Positions 11,407 through 23,359 of a stretch of 64,000 bases of DNA are shown here, one piece after another; positions within the stretch are counted from its first letter, which is position 1; each line of letters opens with the position of its first letter. Made by a program: the position numbers and the translations under genes. The DNA comes from Monoplex corrugatus (taxonomy: Eukaryota; Mollusca; Gastropoda; Littorinimorpha; Ranellidae): assembly GCA_030674185.1 (NCBI GenBank), contig CM060312.1, forward strand, positions 74,516,737 to 74,580,736, in the 5' to 3' direction. The notes under the pieces are model-generated. The model was given only the letters and a program-made list of their open reading frames with translations. It did not search any database and was not told the DNA's origin.

Positions 11407-11690
11407 GTGTGCGTGTGTGTGTGTGTCTGCGTGTGTATGTGTTGACATGTTTGAATTGCTTAGATGTAACATTAGTTTCCTTTTTTTTTCATTTAAACAT
11501 GTGACATTTTATCAAAAGTTTCTGCTTTGCCAGTTCATTCACCTGTTTTTCGTAAAGCTTTACCGTGTGTTCTGTCAGAATTGATGGCTGTGGATACATC
11601 TATTAATTGTATTTGTAACTCTAAGGAAATGTGGACTATTTAGTGGCTATTTTAGGTAATTGTCAGCTGTAAGCACTATCAAGTTTGATG
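8140..11690 (+). repeat. Four-copy tandem array of a 0.7-1.0 kb unit
   Basis: Units are anchored by CCACAG|GTGAGATGCTG at 8680, 9680, 10625 and 11294 (variant bases before AG), spaced 1000, 945 and 669 bases. Each unit has a CTGCGCTCC...CCAGATGGGAG segment (the third copy is more altered), a CTGCACCCATCTGAAG segment in most copies, the AG|GTGAG site, a (TG)n run and parts related to the dispersed repeat at 12655-13202. A diverged fifth anchor is at 13240 and an inverted copy of 10920-11690 lies at 37026-37782. (TG)n runs are at 8739-8782, 9741-9779, about 10688-10780 and 11356-11440. Stops and non-triplet indels rule out a conserved protein. Confidence 0.7.
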
Positions 11691-12440
11691 GTAGCTGCAT
11701 CAGACAACAATTCTCCTCCATTCGTCCCAGTCTTTAGTGGTTCTTCTGTTGGCCCAGTAACCTGCTTGACACTCTGACAGATTCTTTACCACTTTTGATG
11801 TCATTCTGCTTAGTACTCTGACAAACAGTATTTTGCTGACATGACTGATAAGAGGAATGGTTTTGTAGTTGTTATAATCTTGGTGGTTCTTCTATTGGCC
11901 CGGTAACCTGCTTGACACTGACAGATTCTTTACCATTTTGATGTCATTGTGATTTTTCTGACAAGGAGTATTTTGCTGGCATGACTGATGAGAGGAATGG
12001 TTTTATAGTTATGGTCTTTGATGTTTCTGCTCTTGGGCAGCATGATAAGCTCCTGTAGGTTCCAGTTTGTTGACCATTCACATGTGTTCCATATCTTACA
12101 GCATAGGTGGTGCAATGCTTAATTCCTCATTTGTCAGCGGGTTTCATAAGTTCACCAGTGGTGTTGTCCACTCCTGGACTGAGAGTACCTTGTGGAATTA
12201 TTGCTGTGGTGTCATTGAATAGGTACTTGCCATATCCATGCCATCTTTGAGGAGGGTGGGGGAGATGCTGGGGGCAACGAGATATAGAGATGGTTGGAAG
12301 TCCATGGTTGCCAACGCCATGCGGCAGGGCACATGATGATGATGATGATGATGATGATGATGCCATCTTGCAAGAATGCCTTCTGTGTTGGTTACAGTGG
12401 CGCCATGTTTTGTTGAAAAACTGATTTTGTAGATGAAATG
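11691..12440 (-). pseudogene. Decayed LINE reverse-transcriptase fragment with internal duplication
   Basis: On the minus strand the translation carries ILARW and HGYGKYLFND-like residues, then LSPGVDNTTGELMKPADK (the KxPGxD region before RT domain 1). This is followed in other frames by IWNTCEWSTNWNLQELIMLP and LISHASKILL, typical of the RT fingers region of APE-type non-LTR elements. About 147 bp of the RT region is tandemly duplicated (about 11731-11880 and 11885-12025). Several frameshifts and stops are present. A separate LINE tail (12248-12359) is inserted in the opposite orientation; removing it restores the ILARW|HGYGKY order. Confidence 0.7.
12248..12359 (+). mobile_element. Very short LINE 3' tail nested in the RT fragment
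   Basis: The fragment holds only the last ~80 bases of the LINE family coding end plus a pure (ATG)n tail. It is flanked by the 10-bp direct repeat ATGCCATCTT (12238-12247 and 12360-12369), the target-site duplication. It lies opposite to the older reverse-transcriptase fragment it interrupts. Confidence 0.75.
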
Positions 12441-12654
12441 TGTTTTCACTGTCATAATTTGTTCCTAATTTTCTTTCTGTATTTTAGCACATTCTTGCTC
12501 AAGCCACTGATCTCTTGACTCTTCAGACCTTGATTTGTATTTCTATGTTCTGTTTCTTTGCATTCTTCTTGGTTGTTATTCTTACCTGCTTGACTTTTCT
12601 TTTGAGACAGTCGTATTACTTCACATGTGTGACTTTGGTGCCTTTCTTGTTTTT

Positions 12655-13202
12655 CGTCCTCCATGGGGATGCCAGGGGCTCTTTCAGTATAAATAGTATC
12701 TCCTTTTGGGAATTGTGTGCTAGAATTTACCTCTTTTCTGCCACACTCTTTGTTTCTGCCTTGTTCTTTGTTTTCTGTCATTTCTTACTATCATTTTCTG
12801 CCTTGCTGGTCCATTCACCTCTATGTGTTTGATAAAGCTTTATGTATTTTTTTTTAAGATTGATAATTGGGTACATGTATTAAGTGTATTTTTGGCTCTA
12901 TGGAAATTAGATATGCAGAAGCAACTTTCGGTAATTTAGGCCTGTTTTTATGTATGCTTTAGCGTCCTTAGTTATGTTTGAATTTATATTCAGGTATGTT
13001 TTTTAAATCCCCTGTGTGATAAGTTGGTCGGAGTGGTCAGCACCAGGGTTATCTCAATATATTATGTGAGCGGATTCATTGATATGTGTACTTAATTTTC
13101 TGTTCCTTTTTTTTTTCCTGTTGAAGTATTGTGTGTGCATTGAAACAGTTATAGCCCTGCTATGGCTGTATGCGGTTCATGCAGTTTGCTGGGCTTTAAA
13201 CA
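12655..13202 (+). repeat. Dispersed ~550-bp repeat, family DR1
   Basis: It starts near CCATGGGGATGCCAGGGGCT and ends near GCTGGGCTTTAAAC. In between it shares order and sequence with the inverted-orientation copies at 46140-46645 and 58165-58712, and in pieces with the 8.1-11.7 kb array. No coding frame is conserved between copies. No terminal inverted repeat is visible, so the transposition type is unknown. Confidence 0.6.
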
Positions 13203-13427
13203 AAAATAACTAACAACATTTACATACTCCTTTCCACAGGTGAAATGTTGTTTGGAGACGTCTGACATGATGATATCCTAAACTGTTTATTGTAGGTAAG
13301 TTGTGTGTGTGTATGTGTGTGCATTGTGTATGTGTGTGCATTGTGTGGTGTGTGTGTGTGTGTGTGTGTTTTAATTTACAATGTGATGTCATTACATGCT
13401 AACCATTTTGACTATACTCTTCAACAG

Positions 13428-13481
13428 GAGTGCTGTCCTGCCAAGATGTGATGACTGACAGAGGCAGTTACTGAACCTTAG
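13428..13481 (+). pseudogene. Exon-like piece, copy B
   Basis: This is the duplicate of the 7437-7488 exon, again bounded by TTCAACAG and TTAG|GTGAGTATT, with matching intron flanks over about 140 bases. In the same entry phase it reads VLSCQDVMTDRGSY and then a TGA stop. It is therefore either a decayed copy or an alternative terminal exon of the small gene. Confidence 0.35.
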
Positions 13482-13564
13482 GTGAGTATTAATGATTTTC
13501 AGTTTTCAGATGATTTATGAATTGAAGGCATAGACTTTTGTGAAGGGGATGAGTATTATGCTTA

Positions 13565-13565
<1 letters not shown>

Positions 13566-13628
<63 letters not shown>
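13566..13628. repeat. (TG)n microsatellite
   Basis: A pure 63-base TG run. Histidine/threonine ORFs on the other strand are artefacts of it. A shorter, interrupted TG/GC run is at 13301-13370. Confidence 0.95.
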
Positions 13629-13629
<1 letters not shown>

Positions 13630-13682
13630 GGATGGTTTTTGTGCATGTCATTGTGTGAATTTATTTTGCTGGTGCTGGTGTT

Positions 13683-13925
13683 AAAGATACAGCAATTGGC
13701 ACAAAGGTAGAACACTCACCTTCCAATCTGATTGCCTGGGTGCAAACCTCACTGGAGTAGACATTTGTGAATGCGGTTTCTAGTCTACCCAGCTGTAAAT
13801 GGGTACCTGATTTTCTCTTAAGTCAGGAAAGTTCAAACAGTTAAGGCGAGGAGATGAGCCACATCCTCAGAATTAATGCTGGTCTGAAAAAGGTTTCTGC
13901 CATCTCATTCCCTTACAACCGCATG
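13683..13925 (+). mobile_element. tRNA-derived SINE candidate
   Basis: The head shows GGCACAAAGGTAGAACACTC (A-box-like) and about 40 bases later GGGTGCAAACC (a decayed B-box). It is followed by the CCCAGCTGTAAATGGGTACC core motif that is common to several animal SINEs. The tail runs into AACCGCATGGTTATGGG. It does not encode a functional tRNA. Confidence 0.55.
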
Positions 13926-14174
13926 GTTATGGGACAACCTGTATCTTACCAGAAATCTGTGGCAGGAGGATTGGAATAAACAGACAGATAACAAACTTTT
14001 CCAAGTCTGCCCCAACCAGGAAGAAAATCTCCAATCTGCTTCAGGGAACCATAAGAGAGTGAGTGTTATGAAGGTTACACACGGGTCACACATTCTGCAC
14101 CCATTTGTACCTTTTAAAAAATGAAGAAGCACCGTGGTATACCATGTGACGAGCTGTTGAGCATCAGACACCTT

Positions 14175-14470
14175 TTCTTGATTGCTGGGATTTGTACAAT
14201 GTGAGACATAAGCATTACACGGCAGACTCCTTAAAGAATCTCTTCTGAGACATCCCTCATGATGCAGTTTTCCAGGTTTTATAAGACATTAATAGATTTC
14301 ACCTGATATGATTTTATGTCTGAGTATGTTTTTTTTTTAATTGCATTTTAGATTTGTAAGGTTAACGGTGAGCATGGTTTTTATCTGTTGTCTGTCTTAA
14401 CGGGTTGTTTTTGACATGGTGTTAGCCCTGATATGGCTCTAGTAGTCGGCTGGGCTTAAAGCAATATGAA
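14175..14470. repeat. Dispersed repeat, family DR2
   Basis: The segment from about TTACACGGCAGACTCC to GGCTGGGCTTAAAGC recurs at 33551-33760 (same strand), in part at 31735-31885 (opposite strand) and at 62385-62500. Shared landmarks are TGATGCAGTTTTCCAG, GGTTAACGGTGAGCATGG and GGTGTTAGCCCTGATATG. Its ...GGGCTTTAAA end resembles the end of family DR1. Confidence 0.55.
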
Positions 14471-14984
14471 CTTGAATTTGAAACTTATCTGTCCGAAAAC
14501 AGCTGTCATTACTTATTAAAGACGTGAGTGATGTGGCAAATTTAAAAAAGATGTGATGGGCAGATGCTGTTTTTGAGAAATTATTGTTTTTTTGTGTGTA
14601 TCTTGTTTCCCACTGACAGTGATTTTGTATATACAGAACGGCAACGAGTCTGACGCAGACGGTGTATAGAGATACACAGAGAACATTATTTGTAACAAAC
14701 AACTATTTTGTCACAGGTGAAATCAACACAACGTGCAGCAGCAGATGACGACCACCATCTCAACAGAGCAGCAGCAAGCAGTTGAAGGATGCAAAGGATC
14801 TGGCGTTATTTTATTTGAAAATGGTAACTTTGCTTCCTTTTGTTCATGGTAATAGTTGTGCATGTTCATGATTGAAAGACTTTGTGCATGTTCATGTTGT
14901 CACAATAGATTTACAGTGTGAAACTGAGGGTGCTGTCCCTGTTGAGTGTCATCGCAGTGCGGCGCCATCCACTTGGTGTGGAAG

Positions 14985-15530
14985 TGGATGGGGGGACAAG
15001 ACTTCAGGAAGGCAAGAAGGCTAATTGGCCTTCATTGGCGGGACCTGGGAAATGAACTTATCTCTCCAGTATTTTTAGACCGGACGAATGCCATTTTCTT
15101 CATGATTTTCATTTGCCATGGAATCTTTTGCTTGCGCAGGCCAGAAGTCACTCGGATCCGACTCATTTTTTGTTCCCTTCCGAAGGACAAGACTTCAGGA
15201 AAGCAGAAAGGCTAATTAAATTAGCCTTCAAGGGGAGGGACCTGGGAAATCAACCTATTTCTCCTGTATTTTATTCCAGGACAGTGGGGCAATTGCCCTC
15301 TTCATGATTTTCAACTGCCATGGAATCTTTTGCGTGCGCAGACCAGATGTCGCTCGGGTCGGTCCGACTTGTTTTTCATCCCTTTCCGAAGGACAAGACA
15401 TTCTGTTTGATTTTCCGGTCAGACTGAGGGGAAAAATGGAGGTTTTATGGAAATCGAACCCTGGAACCTTGAGTTTGGTTATTGGCAGGCAATCGTCTGA
15501 ACCATTCTTTCACTCTGCTGCTATTACTGT
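14985..15530 (-). mobile_element. tRNA-derived SINE with tandemly duplicated tail
   Basis: On the minus strand the head (15530 to about 15440) has a degenerate A-box and a B-box, GGGTTCGATTTCC. The body has two tandem copies, about 190-200 bases apart, of a segment with GGACAAGACTTCAGGAA and CATGGAATCTTTTGC marks. The same body occurs next to the (TG)n of almost every unit in the 16-35 kb array and again at 33300-33550, so this SINE tail may have seeded that part of the unit. Confidence 0.5.
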
Positions 15531-16239
15531 CATGTTTGATTTGAAAGAAAAACAACCAACTTTACAAGAGGACACTACAACCACTATCAGCAATAACAAC
15601 AACAAAAATCTATCTCACGTTCACACTGTTCTCAAAAGTTGATTCATGAAATCTGACAATTATCAAGTCAGTACACTGAAGTTAAGCCACAGCTCCGAAG
15701 GTATTTCAGTTACCTGATGCTCAATATAAAAACAGTTGGTTTAGTGAGTAACTTTGAAAATTGAATTTCTGACATGGGTAAAGTTAAACTTAACCTCTGC
15801 TCAGAAGAAATGAAAACGGCTGTTTCTGCCATTCACATACACAAATGCAAAAAATGAACTTATCTGAAAAGAAAATTTAACCACAAAATACACAGTTAAA
15901 CAGTGCTACCATTCACATACAGATATGTGGCTCTGATGAGAAAAAAATTAGCAGAGACCTAATACATGAGCTTCAAGAATGAAGAGTAGCAGAGATAAGA
16001 TTGTAAGAAAAAGAATGATAACTAAAAAGAAGAAAAAAATGAAGGTAACGAAGCATAAAAAACCCAAAAACAATGGCAGCAACAACAACTCCCCCCATCC
16101 ATAAAAAGGTGTGAAGATGAACAACTGGATAAATATCAAAACTTAATTTAAACAAGATAAAGCATGGAAGATGAACTGTTACTTTTAACTTATATTCTGT
16201 GTACATGTACATCAGTTCTAAATTTGCTAAGAATATTGA
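15531..16239. other. Non-coding lead-in to the large array
   Basis: A-rich sequence with no supported gene. Array-type landmarks first appear at about 16240 (TTGGCTTCCA...CAATATGTAATTGGAC). Confidence 0.45.
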
Positions 16240-16379
16240 ATTGTTGGCTTCCATTAAAAAAAAACATCAATATGTAATTGGACTAACTGAAGTCAAACCA
16301 GAGCCATGCACAAGCACCAGTCAACCTGTTAGAGTATAGTAGACAAAGGTATGGCTCCATATTACACAGCTGTTTGAGA

Positions 16380-16870
16380 GGAGCAATACTGTACATAAAC
16401 CACAATGTAAATACCGAGACGTATTGTGAATGAAACTGTTCGAAGATAAGACAGGAACTGTACTGTACATAAACCAGAGTCTGAGTACCGAGATGTGATC
16501 TAAATGAAACTGTTCATGTTTAGAAAGGAACCATACTGTACATAAACTACAGTGTGGATACTGAGATGCATATTGCATGAAATTGCTGAAAGTTAAAGAA
16601 GAGCCATACTATTCAGAAACCACAGTCTGAATACCGAGATGTATACAAATTGTATCTGTGCAAAATGAGAGACGGACCCTAGTGTACATAAAGTGGAGTC
16701 TGCATACTGAGATGTTTACTGAATGAAATTGTTCAGGATTATAAAGGAGCCATAGTGTACATAAATCACTGAGTGAATATTGAGATGTATACTGAATGAA
16801 AGCATTGAGATTGAGAGATGAGCCCTACTGTACATAATCCACAGTCTGAATACTGCAATGCATACTGAAA
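16380..16870 (+). repeat. 73-bp satellite block 1
   Basis: GTACATAAACC-type anchors at 16391, 16465, 16538, 16611, 16684, 16757 and 16830 are spaced 73-74 bases. The unit also has CAGTCTGAATACTGAGATG and a TGAATGAAATTGTT segment. Because 73 is not a multiple of three, minus-strand translations show the same peptide cycling through the three frames. Confidence 0.9.
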
Positions 16871-17039
16871 CAAGGGGGTTGATAGGCACATTAGTCTACA
16901 GTCTCATGAAGCAGCTTTCGATTTCAGGGAGAGAGGACCAGAGCCCTAAAGGCAATGGCAGAAGCAGCGGGAAAAAGCTCCAGATGGATCTGGACCAGAA
17001 GGAATAAAAATGAATTTCATAAGGTTTAAAATTCCCCCC

Positions 17040-17290
17040 ATATTTTGCTGGTGACTGATAGTCAAGTGTTTAAGACATCCGTCACAAGTGTGACTTTGCC
17101 TTGAGAAACCTGACTACCTAGGACGCGCGAGTTCAATTCCTGGAGAGGACAAATTTCTTAAAATAAAATGGTGACAGCAGAGGGGCATCCAGGAGTCATG
17201 ACCTGGATGTGGCCCGGCCCCCTTAGAGTGTCAGCAGTTAAGGGCCGAAACACTTGCTTGACAGAGGGTTTCTCCTCGAGGACCTGCTGT
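17040..17290 (+). mobile_element. tRNA-derived SINE inside the array
   Basis: The A-box region GATAGTCAAGTGTTTAAG (GATAGCCAAGTGGTTAA in a truncated copy at 21895-21911) and the B-box GAGTTCAATTCC about 80 bases on suggest descent from a leucine/serine-type tRNA. The body includes GGGGCATCCAGGAGTCATG and TGGCCCGGCCCCC. An inverted copy lies at about 36165-36430 in the fold-back segment. Confidence 0.6.
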
Positions 17291-18025
17291 CCAGCTGTCC
17301 TTAGAGTTTTATACTACTGAAAAAATCGTTGAGAGTTTGAAGAGAGTTTATGACATAGGTTTAGAAAGATGAGAAATACATGGTATGGTATTACTGAAGT
17401 AATTTTGATGAACTGAAGTTTGTGACATAAAAGCACTTGTTGCTTTCAAAGAAATGAAAATTAGAACATATTAAAAAATATTGACGCATAACTGTCATGT
17501 GATTATAACACGAACAAGCAAACACGACAGGATCAAAACAAAAAATACGAGAGAAGAGCAAACTAAAATAAGGGAAAAAAAGGAGAAGGGATGAAACTGT
17601 CCATATACAGCGCCTGCTACTTGTGTGCATAATGTATGTGTCTGAATGGAGTGGCCTGGTTGTTTTATGTGACATGATGAGAGTAGACTGTATAGTCATG
17701 AAGAGATCTTTAAAAAGTCTGAAACTGTGATCTACATGGAACTTGGTGATTGCTGCTGTAAGAAAAATTGCATGATGTTGACGCCCTGCCATTTGTGCCC
17801 GCTCACATATTCATTTGAAATGTAAAATAATTACTGTTGTCAACCATTTTGAACCTTTGTAGGTCGTCAAAATCATGCGATGCTTAGTGAGAGTTTCTGA
17901 TTTTCAGTGTGCCAGCGTTTCATGTGCAAAGTGGTGGTATTGCATGTGAGCGCTACTCTAAAACATGGAATGCTACACTTAAAATGTCAGAAGCTACATT
18001 GTGTGTGTGAGTGTGTGTGTGTGTG

Positions 18026-18090
<65 letters not shown>

Positions 18091-18590
18091 ATATGTAGAA
18101 TAGCAAGAAAGAGTTGTAAGATGGATCGAGTGGGACTTGATGTTACTTAGGCTGGGGCTGCTCTCCCCATTGAGAGCGTGTTGCTGCAGTGCAGCGCCAT
18201 CCATAGTTTTTTAACTCTGAAATGATTTTCAAATCCATTTGTCTATGTTGTGTGCGCAGGCCATGATTTCAACAAGAAATGCATGAAAGGTGATTCGTTT
18301 GTTTTTAAAAAGTCTTAAATGGAAACAGCTTGGAGCTTAATGACTGCTGCAAGGAAAATTGCATGATGCCGACGCCTTCCCATTTGTGCCCCCTTACACA
18401 TTCATTAGAAATGTAAAATAATTATTGTAGTCAGCCATTTTGGACATTTGTAGAGCATCAAAACCATGGAAAGCGTAGTAAGATTTTGTTCTTCTGATTG
18501 TGCTAGCATTTCATGTGTGAATTGGTGATATTGCATATTAGCGCTACTCTAAAACTTGGAATGCTACACTTAAAATGTCAAAAGCTACAT

Positions 18591-18666
<76 letters not shown>

Positions 18667-20999
18667 ATATGTAGAATAGCAAGGAAGAGTTGTAAGATGG
18701 ATCCAGTGGGACATGATGCTACTTGTGCTGGGGCTGCTCTCTCCATTGAGAGCGTGTTGCTGCAGTGCAGTGCCATCCTTTTTTTTTTAAATCAAGACTT
18801 GAGGAAGGGAAGATGGCTCATTGACCTTAAAGGGACGGGACCTGGGAAATGTACCTGTATCTCTAGTATGTTTATACCAGGCTGCAGTGCGGTTCAGCGA
18901 ATGCTATACTCTTCATGAATTTGAGATCTCGTGGGATGTTTTGCGTGCGCAGGCCATAATGTCCACAAGAAAATGCATGGACAGCGATTCCTTTGCTTTT
19001 AAAATATGGATTTATTTACTTTATAGTAACATTGTATATAGATGAGTTTCTGAATTTGCTAAGAAAATGGAATCGTTGGCTTCCAATAAAAAATCATCAA
19101 TGTATAATTGGACTGACTATCCAAGTCAAACTGGAGACGGGCACAAGCGCCTGTCAACCTGTTGGAAAAGGAATATGTTATATGGTGTTTTTAAAGTAAT
19201 ATGAACAAAATGAATTTTGTGGTACAGGGGATTTTTACTCACTGCTGTCGAAGAAATGAAAATAAGGACAGCATAATGAAAAGGAATTTATGATACATAA
19301 TGGTCATGTGAGTATAACACAAACAAACGAAAACCACAGGATAAAAAGAAAAGAAATCGAGTAAAACCATGAGAGAAGATGGAACTGAAAAGTAAATGTG
19401 AAAAGATCAGTGTCCATATACTGGGCCTGATACTTGTGTGTGTATGATATATGTGTCTTGATGGGGTGGCCTGGTTGTTGTATTTGTGATATGATGAGAG
19501 CAGAATATATAGTCATGAAGAGCTGTTTAAAAAGTCTGAAACTGGAATCAGCTTGGAAATTACTGACTGCTGCTGCGAGGAAAATTGCGTGATGTTGACG
19601 CCCTCCCATTTGTGCCTACTGACACATTCGTTAAAATGTAAAATTATTACTGTTGTCGGTCATTTTGGACATTTGTAGATCATGAAAACCATGTGATGCT
19701 TAGTGAAATTTTGGTCTTCTTAGTGCTTCAGCGTTTGATGTGTGAAGTGGTGATATTGCATATGAGTGCTGCACTGAGTGCTGCACTAATACTTGGAATG
19801 CTACACTTAAAATGTCAAAAGCTACTTTGTGTGTGTGTGGGGTGGTGGTGGTGGTGGTGGTATAATATGTAGAATAGCAAGGAAGAGTTGTAAGATGGAT
19901 CCACTGGGGCATGATGCTACTTGGGTTCGTACTGCTCTCCCTATTGAAAGCTTGTTGCTGCAATGCAGCGCCACCCACTTTTTTAAAACTAAGACTCGAA
20001 GATTAGAAGGTTAATTTAATTGACTTAAAAGGGAAGGGACCTGGAAAATATTCTTCTCTCTAAAGTATGACTATGCTATGCTTAGTAAGATTTTACTCTT
20101 CTTCGTGTGCCAGCGTTTCATGTGTGAAGTGATGATACTGCATATGAACGCTACACTAAAACTTAGAATATTTCAAATGTCAGTAGCGACGTTCTATGTG
20201 TGCGTGTGTGTGTAGCGTGTGTATAATAGCAAGTAAGAGGTGTAAGATGGATCCAGTGGGACGTTTTGGTACTTGGGCTTGGGCTGTTCTCCCCATTGAG
20301 ATCATGTTGCTACAATGCAGCGTCTCCCATTTATTTAAATCAAGCCAAAATTAAGTTTGTGGCATAAGGGATATTGACTCACTGCTGTCAAAGAAGTGAA
20401 AACTTGGACAACGTTAAAGAAAATCTGATGCATAACAGTTATGTGATTATAACAGAAATGGGCAAAGACAACAGGATAAAAACAAAACAAAACAGGAGAG
20501 AAGGAGAAATAATGAAACTATCCATAAACTGGGCCTGAAACTTGCGTGTATGATATGTGTCATAATGGGGTAGCCTGGTTGTTTTATTTGTGACATGATG
20601 AGAGCGCAGTACATAGATATGAAGAGCTGTTTAAAAAGTATGAAACTGCAAACATCTTGGAACTTAGTGACTGCTGTTGCAAGGAAAATTGCATGATGTC
20701 CACGTGCTCCCATTCGTACCCCCTCACCCATTCATTACTAATGTAAAATAATTACTGTTGTCAGCCATTCTGAACATTAATTTTGTAAATAGTTAAAACG
20801 ATCCGATGCCTAGTGAGATTTTGCTCTTCTTAGTGCGCCAGCGTTTCTTGTGTGAGTGGTGATATTACACATGAGTGCTACACTAAAGCTTGGCTTCCAC
20901 TAAAGAACATCAATATGTAATTGGACTGACTGAAGTCAAACCAGAGGCAGGCACAGGCACCAGTCAACCTGTTAGAATATAGTAGACAAAAGTATGGCT

Positions 21000-21745
21000 T
21001 CATATTACAGAGCTGTTTGAGAGGAGCCGTACTGTGCTTAAACCACAATCTAAATTCTGAGACGTATTGGAAATGAAACTGTTCAAAAATAGAGAGGAAC
21101 CGTACTGTACCTAAACCAGAGTCAGAATACTGAGATGTGTTATGAGTCAAACTGTTCATGTTTAGTTAGGAGGTATACTGTACGTAAACCACAGTGTGAA
21201 TGCTGAGACGTATACTTTTGAAAGTGAAAGGGGAGCCATACTGTACATGTATGTAAACCACAGTGTGAGTACCGAGATGTAGACTGGATGAAATTTTTGA
21301 AAGTGAAAGGGGAGCCATGCTATGCATATAAACCACAGTGTGAATGCCGAGACGTATACTTTTGAAAGTGAAAGGGGAGCCATGCTATACATATAAACCA
21401 CAGTGTAAATACCGAGACGTATACGGCATGGAATTGTTGAAAGTTAAAGAAGAGCCATACTGTTAAGAAACCACTGTCTGAATACTGAGATGTATACAAA
21501 ATGAAATTGTTGAGAGTGAAAGAATATAAATTGAAATTGTTGAGAGTGTGAGACTGACCGTAGTACACATAAAGCAGAGTCTGCATACTGAGATGTATAT
21601 TGAATGAAACTGTTAAGGATTATAAAGGAGTCATAGTGTACATAAATCACAGATTGAATATTGAAATGTATACTGAAATAAAGTGTTGAGATTGAGAGGA
21701 AACTTTCTACACAATCCACAATCTGAATACTGCAATGTATGCTGA
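21000..21745 (+). repeat. 73-bp satellite block 2
   Basis: About ten copies of the 73-bp unit, some locally altered. GGGGAGCCATACTGTACAT-like anchors and CACAGTGTGAATGCCGAG segments recur. One ~125-bp stretch (21210-21410) looks internally re-duplicated. Confidence 0.85.
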
Positions 21746-21931
21746 AGCTAGGGGGTTGATAGGCATATCAGCCTATATAATCTCATGAATCATCTCTGGA
21801 TTCCGGGAAAAGAGAGCACCAGAGCCCTAAGGCGGAAACAGGAGGAACAAAAGTGAACTTGATAAAAAGCTTAAAATTCCCTATTTTGCTGGTGACCGAT
21901 AGCCAAGTGGTTAAAAAAATGTCAAAAGTTA

Positions 21932-22011
<80 letters not shown>

Positions 22012-22509
22012 AGAACATTAAGGAAGAGTTGTGAGATGGATCCAGTGGGTTGTGATGATACTCGGGCTACTCTTCCCATTAAGAGTGTGTTGCTGCAGTT
22101 AAGCGCCACCCGTTTTTTTTTTAACCAAGACTTCAGGAATGTAAGAAGGCTAATTGGCTTTCCAGGGAAGGGATCTGGGAAATATACCTCTCTAGTGATA
22201 CCAGGCTACAGGGTGACTGAGCACATGCCATACTCTTCACGATTTTCAGATCCCGTGGGATCTTTTATGTGCTCAGGCGCTAGGCCATTATTTCAACACA
22301 AAATGCATGGAAGATGATTCGTTTGCTTGGAAATTATGTATATATTTACTATAATTTTAATGATGTACTGTATAGGTAAGTTTCTAAATTTGCAAAGAAA
22401 TATGGCTTTCAATAAAAACACATCAATATGTAATTGGACTGACTGAAGCCAAACTGGAGGCAGGCAAAAGCACTCGTCAGCCTGTTGGAATATAGTAGAC
22501 ATAGGTATG

Positions 22510-22865
22510 GGTCCATATTACACAGCTGTTTGAGACGAGCCGTACTGTACATAAACAACAAACTAAATACTGAGATGTATTGTAATTGAAACTGAAGACG
22601 AACCACACTTTTCATAAATCACAATCTGAATACTGAGCTGTATACAGATTGAAACTGTTGAGAGGGAGAGACGGACGCTAGTGTACATACACCAGAGTCT
22701 GCATACTGATATGTTTACTGAATGAAATTGTTAAGGAATGTAAAGCAGCCATAGCGCACATAAACCACAGTGTGTATATTGAGATGTATACTGAATGAAA
22801 TCATTGAGAGAGAGAGGAGCCCAACTGTACGTAATCCACGGTGTGAATAGTGCAATGTGTACTGA
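22510..22865 (+). repeat. 73-bp satellite block 3
   Basis: Four to five degenerate copies with GTACATAAACC and GAATACTGAG marks, in the same order within the larger unit as the other blocks. Confidence 0.8.
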
Positions 22866-23319
22866 AGGAAATGGTTGAGAGTTTGAAGAGTTTTTGATAT
22901 AGGTTTAGACATATGAGAAATACATTGCATGGTATTATTGAAGTAATTTGGACAAAATGAAGTTTGTGGCATAGGGGATTTTGACTCGCTGCTGTCAATG
23001 AAATGAAAACTAGAGCAACATATTGAAAAAAATCTGTGATGCATAACCGTTGCGTGATTATGGCACAAACAAGCAAAAAGAACCAGATAAAAAACAAAAC
23101 AGAGAGAAGGAGAAAAAATAAAAACTGTACATATGCCGATCCGATACCGATTACTGTTATCAGCCCTTTTGAACATTTGTAGATTGTTAAAACGATGCGT
23201 TGCTTAGTGAGATTTTGCCCTTCTTGCGCTAGTGTTCTTGTGTGAAGTGGCGATACTGCATATGAGCGCCACACTAAAACTTTAAATGGTACAGTTAAAA
23301 TGTCAAAAGCTACATTTTT

Positions 23320-23359
<40 letters not shown>

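Noticed and set aside
14717..14785. Possible terminal exon reading VKSTQRAAADDDHHLNRAAASS then stop
   Set aside because: The acceptor TTGTCACAG is acceptable, but the phase does not fit the other candidate exons and CAG-type repeats explain the composition.
17035..17145. Functional tRNA gene at the SINE heads (also 5890, 13690, 49400, 55370)
   Set aside because: A- and B-box-like sequences are present, but the arms do not pair as an intact cloverleaf and SINE bodies follow. They are tRNA-derived repeats.
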